DNA of 64,000 bases from Stercorarius parasiticus (GCA_013396915.1 VWZL01000283.1:124001-188000); one strand, 5' to 3'. Numbered from the stretch's first letter, positions 14,932 through 30,250 are shown. Notes: generated by a model not told the origin, from the letters alone. Program-made: numbers and translations.

Positions 14932-15118
14932 TATCTGGAGAAAACTGAAAGGGTGTGTCTTCAGCATCCTGTGATACACAGTCAAGAGCAAATACGCTTC
15001 TCATCAGTTCCTTGCAGTCTTCCTTTTCAACATCCATTTGATTCAACCAAAGGATATTGGCTTAATATTGGCTTTCTAATATTTACAGAAATACTATTTT
15101 TTGGCAGCTAGTAGATGT

Positions 15119-15140
15119 AGATATATATATATCATATACA
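15119..15140. repeat. (AT)n microsatellite
   Basis: AGATATATATATATCATATAC, a short AT dinucleotide run. Confidence 0.8.
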
Positions 15141-16367
15141 TGAAATATTTTCTTATAGTTAAATTATTGTTGCCGTCAAATTACAACAGATGGGTAACAA
15201 CATATTATTTAGAAAGCATATAGAAAGAAAATATGCATACTTCTTACAGAAAATGCTATATATAATTTAAAAGTTCCTAAAAATGAATGGCAAGCACATT
15301 TCTTGAAGGTTTGTTTTTTAAAAGGCTACAGTTTGTTTCTCCTACTTACACTACAGAAAGGTAAGAAATTATAAAAACCAACTTGCACTAATTTGGCTAC
15401 CATTACATTCCTCCAAGACAGTATATATGTTTTGTCTTAAATTCATAAGTGGCCATCAGCTAGAAAAAGAGGATGAGTTTGAGATTCTGTTTTTCCCTAA
15501 ATCTCCATCATAAATGTGTTTGATTTATGTCCATGAGCAACTTAAGTGTATAATTTATTTTTTTTTTTTATGGTTCTCTTTCTCAACAACATGATTGTTC
15601 TCTACAAGTAAGGGCCTCAGATTATTTTAACCATCACACTTTGAGAGTGACCACATGTATTCATACTATTGCAGTTCATAAAGTTTGAAAATCCAGTGAC
15701 ACTTTCAAAATTTGATTTTCAAAAACAGAACCAAACCCTAAAAGTTGTCTTTGCCATTGCACTAACCTTCAGTTTTCTAAGGTAAATGAGAATTTAGAAA
15801 GTAGTGTGCTGTATTTTCTCAGTTGAATTACATTTATAGACTTTCAGGCAGAGGGTAAGATTGCCCCCTTTTGGAATTTTTAAGTGTAACAGTCCAAATA
15901 AAGAATTGGGTGCAAAACATTCCTAATCCCTACTCAAGATATGCACCTCATCAGGGATTATTTGTGCTTCATACTATTGCGTTCTAGTGTTATTATGTAT
16001 GTGGCTTCACATTCCTTATTAAAGCAATAGGCATGAAAGAATTCAACTGCTCTTGCCAGCAACCACAAAAGCACAAAATCTGAAGTCAGATAAAGGTAAA
16101 CATATGGAACCCTCCAAGGAATGCAGTAGTAAAGATGGAACATATGATTGCATTCTCCCCTTCTCTGCTCTGTGGGACAAAACTCAGAGACAGTAATCTG
16201 TAATTACAGTGTACCATAAAGTATCATTCTCTGGTAAAATTCACAGAGAACTTTTTGTATTTTAAATAAGAAAGAAAACAACTGAAGTTCTAAAAGCTAT
16301 CAATCAGGACAATTCTTCTGATAGTAGATTTAATTTAATAGCAAAAACACCCTTGGGATACTGATCT

Positions 16368-16388
16368 GGTGGTGGTGGTGGTGGTGGG
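16368..16388 (+). repeat. (GGT)n microsatellite
   Basis: About seven uninterrupted GGT units, then GGGTTTG. Confidence 0.9.
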
Positions 16389-19300
16389 TTTGTTTAATTT
16401 GTCATCTTTAAAGCCTAAACAATGGTCTTTCATCAAGTGTTCTAGTTCTTTAAAGAGGTGTTAATGACCACAATCGGAAAATGCATAGAAACCAGGAGTC
16501 TGGATGGAAATCTGTATTTTCATTATAATCTTATTTTTTATTATTACAGTCCCATAATGTCAAATATATCAATAATAATTTCTTACTGAGATTAATGCAA
16601 TTTAGTCCTTCTAAGTAGTTAATAATAATTATTATTTCACAAATAAAGCATCATGAGTCTGTTGCTTGACCAATATCTTCTTGTGGCATCTAATTTTAGA
16701 AAGCTAATATTTTTATAATGTAGAATTACATTATATAGTACATTCCTATTTTTGTTTCAAAACTGAAAAATATTCTGAACTTGTTTCAGTTCAGTTTGTT
16801 TCACATAACTTTGGCATTATGGCCCTAGATCATTGTTTCTTATTTGTCTTTGCATGGATGGAATCCTAAGACGCATACTATATTTTATATCCTGAAGTAG
16901 GGCGATATGAACTCCACCAGTCTTCAAGATACAGTGCCTTTTCAGAAGGAAGTATGGGCACAGTCAAAGCTGTGAAACCAAGTAATACCTTGCCTTAAAG
17001 CCACCAATAAATAAACTAGTGTATGCTTTTGACAGCATTTTTACAGTAAGGTAAAGCAGCCTCTGCTAATTTGAATGTAGGTGCACCCAGTAAATGTACC
17101 CACTGGTAACGATGCACCAGAAAACACTCTCAAGACCAATGATGCACAGTAGGAAGTGGAGGTGCAGGCTGCACCTTCCATTTTTCTGTTACCTACAAAT
17201 TTATTTGGAAAAAAGGATATGGCTCTATCTCCAGCCAGCACTTTGCTCAAGTGATTTGTTTCCCACACTCTCGTGGAAGACTGACTGAATTCATTATGCA
17301 AAGGCTATAAGCACATTTTTCCATGGCACAGACTAAAAAACTGTATTTCCCCTGTCTGCCAGTCCAAACAAAAAAACAATGACATAACTTCAGAATTAGC
17401 CCATGGGTTTTCTTCCGTAGACATGACTACTCCTCAAAACAAGGATTCCTCACTGACCTGACCAGGACTATGTAATCAGGAGTCAGCTCTTATAAAAGGA
17501 AAGCAGGAGCTCTCATAGGACTTCAAGGAAATAGCGGAACCTACGTATGTCTCTAATAGCATTATTGTTCATTAGGTGGAAAAAAATTAATGGAATTAAA
17601 GTTATTTTTATTTTATTTCGGGTATTCCCAATGACTAAGTCTGGAACTCCAGTCCTCTTGAAACGGGACTGAAACACCTGCTATACCTGTCCTCTCTGCT
17701 GTGGTCTCAAGACCAAGCAAGTCATCTCAACTAAACAATTCCTGGTTTATTCGTTGACATTTTTCTTTCTCAGTTCTCATCAGTGTCTGCTCCATCCCTT
17801 TTGGCACATATGTTTTTAAGGTTCAGGTGGATAAGACTACCCTTAAATGTCTCTACATGTTCTTTTTAGCCATGTTAATAACAGCTAACTTTAACAAATG
17901 GCTTCAGCCTAAATAACTGAACAACTCTTTAGGCAAATGTTTAAGAGTAAGCTCATTAACAGTCTGTTTCGTCATTGTTTTCAAGGCTAGAATAATAATT
18001 ATTTCCCAGGAATGATACTTTTAAAGCTATTTCAATTACCAAATTCCGCCCATTTTCATATGAACCTGGTGGTTGAAAATCGGTAAAGAGTTTCATCTAA
18101 AGAAATATATTAGTATGTCTTCAACTAGAAGCAATTTCTCAAGTAGTTCAATGGCCATGTGACAAGGGGAAACATGGAGAGCTCTCCAAATGGAGACAGA
18201 TTGATAGACATAAACCAGACATAAAATAGAAATCAGAGAGTATTACTGGGAGCTACACTGATGTATCTCACCGTAACTGAAACAAGACTTCTGTTCAAGA
18301 AAATTAAGAAGAGCAGACCATCAGTACACCACACCAGATACACTAGAAAACAGAATACTTAAGCTGTGCAATTCTGCTGAAGAATTCATCGCCCAAACTC
18401 TGTATGCTGTATTAAGTAACACCATGCTGTTCATCTGTTTCAGCCCCAAACTCTTAAGGAATATAACATTTGGTTTTACATCTTACTACAATCAAAATTG
18501 TATCACCAAAGGCTATTGTCTTCCAATAATTTAAGTATAGTTCAGTCATCTAAACTGAGATAAACAGTCATATTGGTTTACAGGAAACAGCATGCTTGAG
18601 CATGAGTACTGATCTTATACCCTGAGCACCTTTGGAGCAATGTTCATGTGGATGCTATAAAAATATCACTGTGCCAATTTACTTCAATGCAAGTGCATTA
18701 GAGATAGGCCACATGACTAATATTTCAGTTTTTAAAAATCAAAAAAGCCATCAGTAACATTTTTTCCTGTGATTAATATGGCAATATTCTTAATCTCTTA
18801 GGTATCAAAGTTTACAGAGTGAGATGAAAGTGATCCTCATCACTTACATACGCTTTATCTTTGCTTCACAGTAAATAGATTATCACAATACTGAAGATTA
18901 GATAATGTAAATTTTTACATTTTCCTTAAAAAGCTGAAGTCCCAGCTTTATTGAGTAAAACTCAGAGTAGAAGTCACCATTACAAAAAAAGCACCAAGTG
19001 TAACAAGATGAACCGCAATACAACTTTCCAGACTGTTTGCCCAAGCTGTTTAAAGCCCTGTGTATTTCTGTTGAGGAAAAGTGAGAGCTTAAGTTGAATT
19101 ATATCCTTGCTGCTTTCAAAATACTTTAAACAGTTACTTAAACTGTAGCCAGTGTGTCATGCATTCCAATACAGAATATAAGAATCTATGTATTTAGTGT
19201 CACTGTAAGACTTTCACCTAGAATTTTCCTTTCAGTGCCATGAAGTTAATCATAAGGAAGGAATGCACACTCTGATCGTGCTAATTAGCTTACTAAATAT

Positions 19301-22300
19301 GACTTCTAAAGAGATCGCTTGAATATGTCCTTGAGGATGCTTAAAAGCCATTTATTAAGAGACACACTTAGTTTCCTTTACTGGCACATTCATTGGACCA
19401 AAAGGCTGTCATTAAGTAATCTCTAGCTGTCTTGATATCTATATATGGAAGAGGAATACCACAGCAAAACATACATTCTATATTTAATAACCACATTTTT
19501 TGATTTTATAGTCACTGAAAAATACTCTACAGGGATAAAGATAGGAGCAGGAGAAAATTCACTTATGCTTACAGAAAATTTAAATATGAACCTTATAGTA
19601 TATTTTACATATAAAGGGCATGAACCAGTGCTTTGGATCTCTCCACTCAATTCCATGCTTTTATTTTACCACTTTACATTAACAAAGGACACTGAGAAGT
19701 ACTGCCAACTGAATGATAGTTTTGTTCATGATTTTAAAAGTGCTTGAAAAAAAGTGTTAGATGCAATAAACTTTTATCTGCTTCCTTAAACTAAGAAAAA
19801 AATCCCTCATGTTTACCATGGCTCAGAAATTTTTAGAATATGTTCTCATCTTTGCCATGTTTTGATATAGATTCTTCCCATTCTGTCACCAAGTCCCTTA
19901 TTATGGACTAGGGCCTTAACATAGACAAGGTCATAATTCAGTTAGCTCACTGGAAGCTTGGGTGAGAGGCTGGCCAAGTACCTCCACCTACAGCTACCAT
20001 CAGGCCTTCTCTGCTAGTTCTTCAATAGTATCTGCATGAGAAACAGGTTCTGCCTGCTTATAGGTAGGTTCCAATGAACTGCGCTCTTCGTTCTCTTTCC
20101 GTGTTCTAAGGAAGGGTGGAAGGCATCATACCTGAAACAAACGCAGCACCACTGCATAGCAGTTGTCACAAAAACAGTGTTACTTGTAGGACAGGTAGGA
20201 ATTCAGTTTGCTTATTTTAGAAGGAAAAAACTCTCCATCATTAGCAAATCTGTTATGGAACCTGACTGAAGCATGTGACTGGGCTGATATAATGCAACAG
20301 AATCTGAGTATTCTTAACAGAGAACTATTTGAAAATATTTGAAAGACTCTTTGTGAGTGTAGGAGAGAATGCTTATTATGTGCTTCCATAATCACATATT
20401 TCATCCAAAATTAGAATCTGTTGAGTAAATCCCAAAACAATTTATGATTTCTCTAAAGCAATTCCCACACTCCCCGATTGTTCTTCAGGCAACTAAAAGG
20501 CCATGTAGCACAGAAACAGCTGTAGGCTGCAGAATATTTTCATCTGACTTACTGATGAGTTTCCACTGTGCTTTTTAAAAAGTTGAAGACAGGGGATACA
20601 CTACTGCGCTCAAAAGTATATCAAAATGCTGCAGACTGGTTACAAGAGCTATAATAAAAGGATTGAAAGCTGTGTGTTCAATATAGAGCTTTCTTGTATC
20701 CATTAAACATCAGCTCAGCTAGCTTGCTTGTGTTTCCCTACATTTTTTCTAATACCACTTAAAAGCAGTCTAACAGTGTTCGCAACAAGTCATATAATCA
20801 GCTAGGCCATTTGATCAGTAAATTTGGGTTGCAAAGCAGAAATTCTGTGTAAGTGGGAGGGGAACATAGTAGAACAATGCATGCATCATGATTATTAAGT
20901 ACGCTGCACGGAAATGTCAGGTCTAAGGGATATGTTTTCTTCTGGTGTAAGAAGTGCTCTGAAGTAATAATTTACACTAATAAATGCTAACTGAATACTA
21001 GGCCCAATATGTGGCAACTCGTTTGACACAAACCGAGTTTCTTCACATACTTAGGTAATGCGACAGTTTAAAGGAGGAAGAAGGTTATTCTCTGGTGTTA
21101 CCACTAGCAAATGAGTTTCCCTTGATTCCTATATATCTTTAAGTCAAAGTCTTTGAAGCAACACTTTTCTTTGTATCGTTCTAAAAGCATAGAATCATAG
21201 ACACATGACAAAGTGTATTTGCATGTTGAAACAGGGGAATAAGTGCTGTATCCACTCAGTGTGAATTCACTTTATAATAGACCTTAAACTCTGAACTGGG
21301 AATTTTTGACAATAAAGATTCTTATCTTTTGCCTTCCCTTTAAGAACTGCATTCAGGTGTTAGTAAGAGGACTAATTCCATCCCAGTCGGTACATTCTTT
21401 TGTCTTCCATTCATGTTTGGTGTGACTAGGAGTCAAACTTTTCAGCTGCATTCTCCTGGTCAGTACCTGTCCAGGTTTCAGCCTGTTATCCCCAATTCAT
21501 CCTTTTGTGCAATTCAGAAGACTTACACTACGACATAACAGGAGTTCTGATACTTCTTGAAAAGCCAGTTCCTTAGCCGGAAATTAATTTCCTGGATTTA
21601 GAACTGCACTAATAGGGAGTATTTGTATTTTGTTCAGTGGCCAAAATTTAAATGAGAATTAGAGGTCAAAAGTAATATTCCTATTAGAAGGGTTTGGTTT
21701 TAAATTAGCTTTTAAATAGAGCTAAATTTAGTCTTGAAACGTTTTTTAAACAGAAGTCAAATACAACCAAAAGAGTAGCTGTAGCTTGTGGATTTAATAA
21801 TAACAATACTGAAACTTGTTTGATTTTAGGGGAAAGTATTTCTAGTCAGCTCTAATTATAGGAAGAATTCCCTGTCATCATTCAAATTGGCTGAATAAGG
21901 AGTCCTCAATTTATCCTAAAAATGCAGAAAATACTTGTAAAAACCTAGATTTATAACATCTAATAACATCATCCACTAACTCTACGCTAGGGAAGCTCTA
22001 TGAACAATAAAGGCAAGAAGTGCAAGACAGGGCATGTTGGGATTAGCAGTAAAGTTTTAACCACAATCAGCAAAATTTCAGTAAAGATGCAGTGTAGTTG
22101 GACATGCCATCACATTGAAAACAAAGGAAATGGGTATTGATTCCTCAGTGAATTACTGACTACCCTTTTGTCATAGCATGCATTGAGCTCAGTACAAAGT
22201 TTTAGGTAAGTTCTTTGGACACTTTCCTTATCATGAGCTTAAAACCGTTAAGCTATCTTTAAAAAAAGAAACCAGTACCACTTCATTGAGTATGTGGAAA

Positions 22301-23818
22301 GAGTACAGGCAAGAATGTCATGCTATTTCCTAGACAGTCAATTAAATTGTAACATGTATGTGCAGGCCAAGTTTCTTCCATCAGAAGGAGCAGTCTCCAT
22401 GAGACTAGTAGTTACATGAATCACTATTTATCTAGAGCCTCTGACAAGATACAGTCAAATCAAATTCTTCCAGAGAAGATACACTCATGCTAAGTTATAC
22501 CACTGTTTTTCACTTCAAAAGGCATCATAATCAGTTTATGAAACATGCAAAAAATCTAGCCTAGTGCAGTGCCACAGTACCCCATAATGTTCTAAAAATT
22601 AACAGTGCTGCTGCTGGAGTAGGCATGCGAGCTTTGAATTCATTGCTAATGAGTATTGCTTGGAAAACATACTGAAAAATATTCGCAGGTTAATACCAGG
22701 TTTCAGAAAATCCAAATGAATCTTTTTTATTCCATTTGTCATGGGAGTCTGAGTTTGGTAGCACAATGCAGAGTTCCTTAATCTTCCATTGTCTGGAGTT
22801 GATTTGTCCCATGTAAAACTGGTCCCATAAAAATTTTGGTAATGCCAAAATTTACTTATTCTTTAGTTATCAGAAAGAAACACACACACACCTTGTTGCT
22901 GAGAATCAAAGGAAACAAGAACTTTTAACAAAAACCAGTTTGTCTCAGACTGTCATAAAACTCTATGCATACTCATTCCAGGTTGCCAATTTTTCATACT
23001 GAGTTGGCTCATGTGTAAATGCAGGTAAGTTATTTCTATTAACACCCTCCCATAAACTGACTCTTGAAGAAAACTGTAGAAATGTGAACAGTTCCATAAA
23101 TAGAAATTATGAACACCCAGTCTTAAATACAATGATTACTTGTTTATAAATATGTCCCATTAAAAGGCATTGACCACACAATCAAAGTATCACTATATGC
23201 TTGGATTAAAATATCAGCATATACTTGGAAGGTAAAACAAAAGTGTTTTCTCCCCTATAAATATTTCAAATTCCATTCTTCACATAAAATATTCCACATA
23301 TTTAGAGAATAGGAAAGAAATAATCTGCTTATGCATCACATTTAAGGAAATGCCATTTTCATTCTTCAAAGACGAAAAATTGTGTCCAGAAATGCATTTA
23401 GTAACCTGCTTATCAGATAAGCGAATGATGTAAGAAAGTATTTGAAAATACTTACATAGAGTGGCTCCAGTTTGCTTTCCTCCTCACTAGATTGCTCTGT
23501 CTTTTACTTCTGCTGTTATTCAAGCCTCAGCTGAAAAAAAAAAGTCTTTGACAGGGATGCATTTCCTCAGAGCTGCTTTGTCTGTCTGCAATTCCCTAGA
23601 TGAACACTGTTCCAATAATTTATATCCCTATTGGAGTTCTGTTGCTCCCCTGCCACAAGCAGTGTGTCTCCTCTGTCATCTCCCACTTACTGAGCTTACG
23701 CAGGAAAGAAACAATAGATGAGAAACTGACAACTGATAGTATCCAACTACTCAGGGAAAAGCAACCTGAGACCACAAAGTAACACATTAGACTGTAATGG
23801 TATACTATAGTATGTCAT

Positions 23819-23835
23819 CTGTCCTCTGGTGGCAT
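23819..23835 (-). promoter_or_regulatory. CTCF-like motif
   Basis: On the minus strand ATGCCACCAGAGGACAG matches the CTCF core GCCACCAGAGGGCAG with one mismatch. Motif match only. Confidence 0.3.
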
Positions 23836-24871
23836 TTTGAACCCCCAGAAAAACTACGAAATACTTCTAATAATCTTATGAGGGCACAATAACACTGGAA
23901 AAGGATTTTTAAACAGTCATTATCATTAATATCATGGCATACAAAAGGTAGATATTCCTTTAAGATGACATTATGTCTTAATAAAATGAAAAAATCCCAA
24001 TTTCTCCTTAGCAGGAGAAAAGCAAAGGCTGAAATAATCCTGACAGATACTATGTTCCACTTCAGTAAGTTAAATTACATTATTGATGTTATCACCATAA
24101 TGCTGACCATTAAGATGCATGAGCATCTGAAGCAGTATAACTGTTAGAATAATAAATCTTCTGTTTAGAAGAAATAACAGGAAATAATTTTAACTTTCTG
24201 TTGAAGGGCCATCCTTTTAATACAGCTTCCTAAATTTATTCTAGTGCATGAGAGACCTTAATTACAATAACTGCTGTGGTGAAACACGTGAACAGATGAA
24301 TTGTAACATGAATCCTCAAGGCAAGCTCTCCATCAAAACAAGAAATCTCCACAAGATTTAGTTATATGAATCAATAATAATTCCCACAAGCCTACTAATT
24401 TATACAGTGGTGAATTTCATTCTGTGTAAAGGAGTTCATAGAATTTTTATCAGATAGCAAAGGTTAAGAAAGCATTCGATTTGGATGGAGAGTTCAGGTA
24501 AGAATTTACATCTCCATGAGAAAATAATCAATGCATTAACATCTATTAATAACCACAAAAACTGCTGGAAGAGGCAGTTCTGTTCCTACTTTTTTAGAGT
24601 TCAGTAAAAGTCATTTTTATAGACAGGACTAAACATTTTTAACGCTTACTTTATAGCCTCCTCTGGGATGGTATATACTGCTGCCAACTCAGCACCACTT
24701 CCTGACACTTTAAGTGAAAAAAGAAAGAAATGTTAAACACAGTGGCAGAAGAAAAGTTTAAGTGCCTTGAATCATTTTTCCAAATTGGAATCTGATTGCA
24801 ATGCTTGAGATAACAGATTTAATAAGAGGGCATTACCTTTTTGACTTGCAATAGATGAGTTGGGATTTCTG

Positions 24872-24893
24872 CCCCCCCCCGCCTCTCCCCCCC
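24872..24893. repeat. C-rich simple tract
   Basis: Runs of nine and seven C are separated by GCCTCT. The G-rich complement on the minus strand could form unusual structures and is prone to slippage. Confidence 0.85.
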
Positions 24894-27284
24894 TTGCAGA
24901 ATACACAGTATCAGAATCTGGACATTTGAAGCATTTATATTATAGGGAAGAAATAAACACTTAAAGACAGAAAGCACATAAGGATATAAATTCAACAATG
25001 TCATTAAATTCTTAAGAAAAGATTCTTACCTAATAGTTCCCAAATATAGTGCTCAGATCCCAGAAGTCCTTAGGACATAAAGCAAAGATATTATGGAGCC
25101 GCAGTAGAACCACTTATTACTATGACCTCATTCACACGGCACTGTTGGAGAGAAAGGAGACGAAATAATTACAGTTACAAGGCTTTAAGCATGACCTTCT
25201 ATGGACAAGCCCAGCCAGTGAGGTGCTATTCTCACCCCCCTGGGTAGACAGTAGGCTGGAGGAAAAGGGAGGAGCAAGGAATCTTGTGGAAATTTCATTG
25301 TACTCCATTCCCTGAATGAAAGATCTTCTAGTGCACTCTAAAGAGAACATATTTTGCTCTAAATCTTTGTTTCTTTTACTTTGTCCAGCGAACTGATAGA
25401 AAACAAACCATTTCACAACTTATGTAAAGAAAACCCTCCCACAGCTGAGCTATTTACAACCATTAACAGAAATATCTTGACATGCTAGAGATGCAGCATA
25501 TATAGCTGGAAGAAGCAGTGGAATGTAATATGTCTTCTATTTCAGGTGGAAAGCAAAAGGCAAAGAGGAGACTGAAGTAGTTACTACTTGGACACCCTTT
25601 TAGAATGGAGAATGAAGCAAAGTTTTGAGGCACACACTGAATTGTGCTCAAGGTCCAGAGTAAAGGTCTTGGTTACTAGAGCTCATAAGAATTACAGTAG
25701 AACGTGTAATAAATGAAACCTTGAGAGACTCAGTTCAAGCATTTTCCAACAACGTACTATTTTGTCAGAAAATTCCCAAACCGTTCCCATCACCAAGGGC
25801 AAGCCATACGGATGTCATCATATGGGGCGAGGGTCAATAAATATTTTTACACATAGACAGAAGGAAATTATTCATTTAGAAGTTCACAAGGTTCTTGAAA
25901 CCTTCAACCAAAGAAGTTGAAAAATATTATATTTTGATTCATTTTAGCAATAGACCACAGATAACACTGGAGTGATTCAATCTCAGTCAGATTAGGCTTC
26001 TAAATTACTTAGGTGCATCTGAAATTTTTGCTTGAGATGAAGCCAATTTAAGCTAAGAATGTGTAACCAAGCTTTTCTTTAGCAAGCACAAAGTAATGTA
26101 ACTACGCTAGAAAATAACTAACAGAGATGTGAATATTACTTGTTGAAAAATTAGAAGGGACAGTTGTGGCAGGATTTCCTATGACTTTAGTCAATCCTCA
26201 GAAGCAAAGTAATGATACTATTTTTAAAGCATCTGGTGTTTATAGTGTTCCCCTTCAGATCTCCACTTCTAAATTTCAGCCCATACTGCAGCAGGGACCC
26301 TTTGCTGACATGAGAAAATACTTGAGTCAGTATTTTCCTTCCTAATCTTTCAGCTGAGCTAAGCATCTCCTAACACTTCCCAGGCTAAAATGACTCAGCA
26401 CCACAGTTAGATAACATAAATTTTTTTCATTCCTTCCTAAAGCTCAAATAACACACAGTCTTTCTCTCCTTTCAAGCTCAAACCTCAGCAGACCTCTTGC
26501 AGCTCCCTGGCTCTCTGAAGCACCAATTCAGCTTTACTAAGTAAGGCTCAGACAAGAATGAGTCAGACATTAACATCCAAAGAAAGCAATTATCTCCCAC
26601 TGCATCTATCATTATATAGGAAGACTCTGACAGAAAATCTTCATTTCAGTCTCCCAAGCCTTTGTCATCCACCGGTATTCCTAACCAAAGTTGAATTTTC
26701 CCTTTTCAGATCCCTCCTGGAAGCCTACCAGCTGCAGCAGGCAATTCAGAACTGCTTTACTGGGTTCCAAGCCAGACTTGTTTACTGTTTTCATTAACCC
26801 TGAAGGCGTAGTTTCTCAGGGCTCATTCAAAACCTAATTTTCTCAAAATATATGCAAAACTGTGTCAGAATTAGGGAGATACTAATCCTACTGAGATAAA
26901 ACCAAAATGGACATTCTCCATTTTCTGAGTTGTGTACATGTCCAAATGAAGACAGAAAGTTCTGCCAGAGTTTTGGTAGGTCTTGGATATTCGGGACCTG
27001 ATCAACACCCACAGAGATTCTTTCACAGATTCAAAGGGAAATTAGCAAAATGGATCTGTATATGGAGCACATTTATATCACCAATTCCAACAGTCCTCCA
27101 TAAACCTACTAATTTGTGCAAAGGTGAATGTCATCCACTGAATACCAGCAGCACCACTTTATTCAGGAGTGTATTACTGACATTATCAAATCCCAAATCA
27201 ATCCAACTGGGATATTTTCACTGTTAATAATAACAATACTGGCTTTTGTTTGGAATATCTAATCTTCTATTTCATGAGCAGTGT

Positions 27285-27400
27285 CATTCTACTTCAGAGA
27301 CAGGGACATCAAGTCACAAGAAAGGTACTGGCTGAGTGAAAGTACCCAGTAGCTCAACGGCTTAAGGCAGGATTTGAACCTCAATATTTGAAGTTACTAT
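27285..27400 (-). repeat. MIR-like SINE fossil
   Basis: CAGAGACAGGGACATCAAGTC through GGCAGGATTTGAACCTC follows the order of the reverse-complement MIR core (CAGAGAGGTTAAGTGACTTG and GGGATTTGAACCC). It is heavily diverged, and the ends are approximate. Confidence 0.4.
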
Positions 27401-30232
27401 GCAGTTCCTTAATAACCAGCCTGTCCCGAGAGTTAACAGTGTTCCACATCCCAATGTCAGTTACAACTTCATCTTCAGCAGACAAGTTCAAACCTCCAGC
27501 AGCCAATAGCTGTGTGTACCTTCTGCATGCACTCTTCCTGACTCTGAATTACTAACTCAGCTGGAGCATCTGATCAGTGCTAGCTATTTTTGGCTGGTAT
27601 TCACAGCTCCAATTGAGCAGACTCTGGCAAGTACACCTGGCAACACTGTCTCAGAACAAGGCTGACACAGACACACAACACAAACAGGAAGAAAGGGAGA
27701 GAAAGTCTGGGTGTTATTGATATAAGATTGTATTTTTACTAGGCTAATAAACACAGTGTCTGCTCATTCCTGTAGGTGTGTGTAAATCTCATTTCACAAT
27801 GTCACATTCCTGAAGAGCACAGTTGGCATAATCCAGATAATGTACTTTAAGTACAACATGCATTACCTTGTCATTTTATTAATTAGACTGCAGTCGACCT
27901 AAGAAACAATTAGGGGAAAGATAATCCCATGGAAAGTTGCTATCTGCAGTTTTGATGCTGGTTTAACTACCATCATTCCTATCAGACCAGCCTAATTGCT
28001 TTGGTTTTGTGGGCTCTTAGGGAATAACATTACTACGAGTTTGGAAAAAATGACAACATTGACTGTGCTAACTTTTGATCAATCACCACCTAGCCAGGAA
28101 CGTCAGACCTACTAAGTGTCCCTTCTTTGCCAAAAATTAGTGATCCAAAAATAAGTACCAGAGGTTGGAATCATCTCTGTTTCAGCTGTATTCAATGCCA
28201 CAGTCACACTGGAGGATGAGGAAAGAGAAAAAAGGAGTGAAAGAAGAAAGCAAAGATTCTAATGTTTAAAAATACCACCAAGAATTTTTAAAGTAATCCA
28301 AAGAAGTATGCTTTTTTAATTGCCCAGATCTCACCAAATTTCAGTAGGAACATATAGGATTTTTTTTATTCAGTACTATCACAGCCCCTTTTCCCTGTAT
28401 TTCCCAAGATCTTTTGGCAGCAATAAACTTATTTGCTTTCCTTTTATAAAATGGTCAAAAGTGCTCTCAAAACAATCAAAAGGAACCACCCTGTTTGAAG
28501 TAACACTGCCATTATCCTGCCAATGAGCCCCCGTAACCGTGTGGTTATGGTAGGAGCAAAAGATTTTTAGTACAAGCAATGACAGCAGGTCCTACAACTT
28601 TCGAATTTGCCACATCAGAACAAAATTCCAAGAGGAAATCGCATCCATTAGGATTATATTCTTGAATCATTTGAAGGGTCAATACTTTCAAAATACATAA
28701 AAGGTCAAAACCATTGCAGGTTTGCACTTCTCAGGTAAAAGGCCTAGACCATGATCTCAGACAGAATGGCTTAGGGTTCAAACAAAGGCTCAAACCACAA
28801 ATTTTCAAAGGCTAAAAAATTATTTTGACCTATCTAATGTTTTGCTTAGGAAAAAATAAAATCTGAAAAATTTCAGAATGCCAATTTTTTACCCACTTTC
28901 CACATGAAGTGTCTTGCCTTTTTCCATTTGAAACTACCATTGGATTTCCACATTTCTTTACAAATCAAAAACTTAACAAATGTCAAAAAAAAAGTCCTCT
29001 AGTGTGTTTTCTTTCAATATTGAAATTAGGAGATGGATTGGCTAGCCACTCTCTCACACCACAGCTAGTTCTTTCACGAACTGTGTGAAATAATATTTCT
29101 GTTAGTGTATTGTTATAATATTAAATAGTATTTCTATTATTATGTTGTGTACAAGTATATACAGGCAATGCTACATTTATTCCAAGCCTCTGAACAGTCA
29201 CGTCCTAGCTGCAGTGTGAGCCATGGCTATGGGATCCAAGGCCATGGTGCCAAAGAGCCACCACACCTCCAGGCCATGGGACCAGAGAGTTAAATTTGAA
29301 TTGCCTCTTCTAGTATAAGACTTCTGCCTCACCTCCATGTTATATTATACAGTTGTTTCAGAGACCTATTGAAATAAATATTTACCAGTCAAAATAGACA
29401 CATGCACAAACATACTCCTGTATAGGAGGCTGTCTAGATGGTTTTCTGACCATAGACATTTTAGGCCCATTATCTTAGGGACTACAGCACCAGCGTTATC
29501 TGAAACAAAGTTTTTAAACGTGGCCATCAAGTGGCTGAAGTTCAAAACTGCATCTTAAAATGTAAGCAGTGCTTTTTGTGTTAACTGAATGATCATCCAC
29601 TGCAGTCTCGGGAATCTCACCTCACCTCTCACCTTCCCCCACAGCTCAGCCTCCAGCCAAAACTTTCCACCCACTTCCACAACCTGAAAGCCCAACTCCG
29701 CATTGGATTTCATCAGATAACTGCCCCCCAGCCCCAGCGACTATGGCACTGTGGGAAAAGAGTATGGTGAAGAAGAAAGATGTCTGAAATCTGGCCCTGC
29801 CACCATTAACTCTTCAAAAGACACACTGCTGTCCCAAACAAATCTCTTGGGCTTCTGAGGCCTCTGAGGCCCTGCTAATATCTAGGAGAGTGCACTAGCT
29901 GCATTTCATGGGGTTAGAGTTTCATCCCTGCTTTCTGAGAGTTTTCACCTCCAGAATGCCACTTTTCACCAGCTGTACTGAACCTCCCCTGAAACAGGCC
30001 TGACTGTGCCTCTGCTCTACCCTGCCACCCAGAGGAAACACTAATTTGTACCAAACTTCCCAGAACTATGACCTTCCAGTAGCATTTCCTCTGCCTGCAC
30101 TGCAGCATATGCTCTGTTAAATTGCTGAGAAGAAGCTGGGATGAGGAATGGCTGTTTCCCTCGTCCTGCCTGTGAAGCCCAGGCTCTGCTCCGGGCTCCC
30201 AGGGAAGGCACCATGTTACCCTGAGGGAACCT

Positions 30233-30250
30233 GGGCGGGCTGGGCTGGGG
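30233..30250 (+). other. Canonical G-quadruplex motif with GC box
   Basis: GGGCGGGCTGGGCTGGGG satisfies the four-run G3 rule with loops of 1-2 bases, which predicts high stability. Its first part, GGGCGGG, is also an Sp1-type GC box. Three more GGG runs follow at 30262-30279. It lies about 80 bp before the minisatellite, at the change of strand composition. Confidence 0.8.

Larger units (their letters stand above)
14932..29580. other. Intergenic AT-rich DNA between the CR1 and the GC-rich island
   Basis: No gene is supported. Contents are small microsatellites, a C-rich tract at 24872, a CTCF-like motif at 23819, and a MIR-like fossil at 27285. A small GC-rich spot at 29205-29295 has three GCCATGG words. 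The + strand is strongly C-rich toward the right end (hand tally 45 G to 101 C in 26341-26700). Confidence 0.7.
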
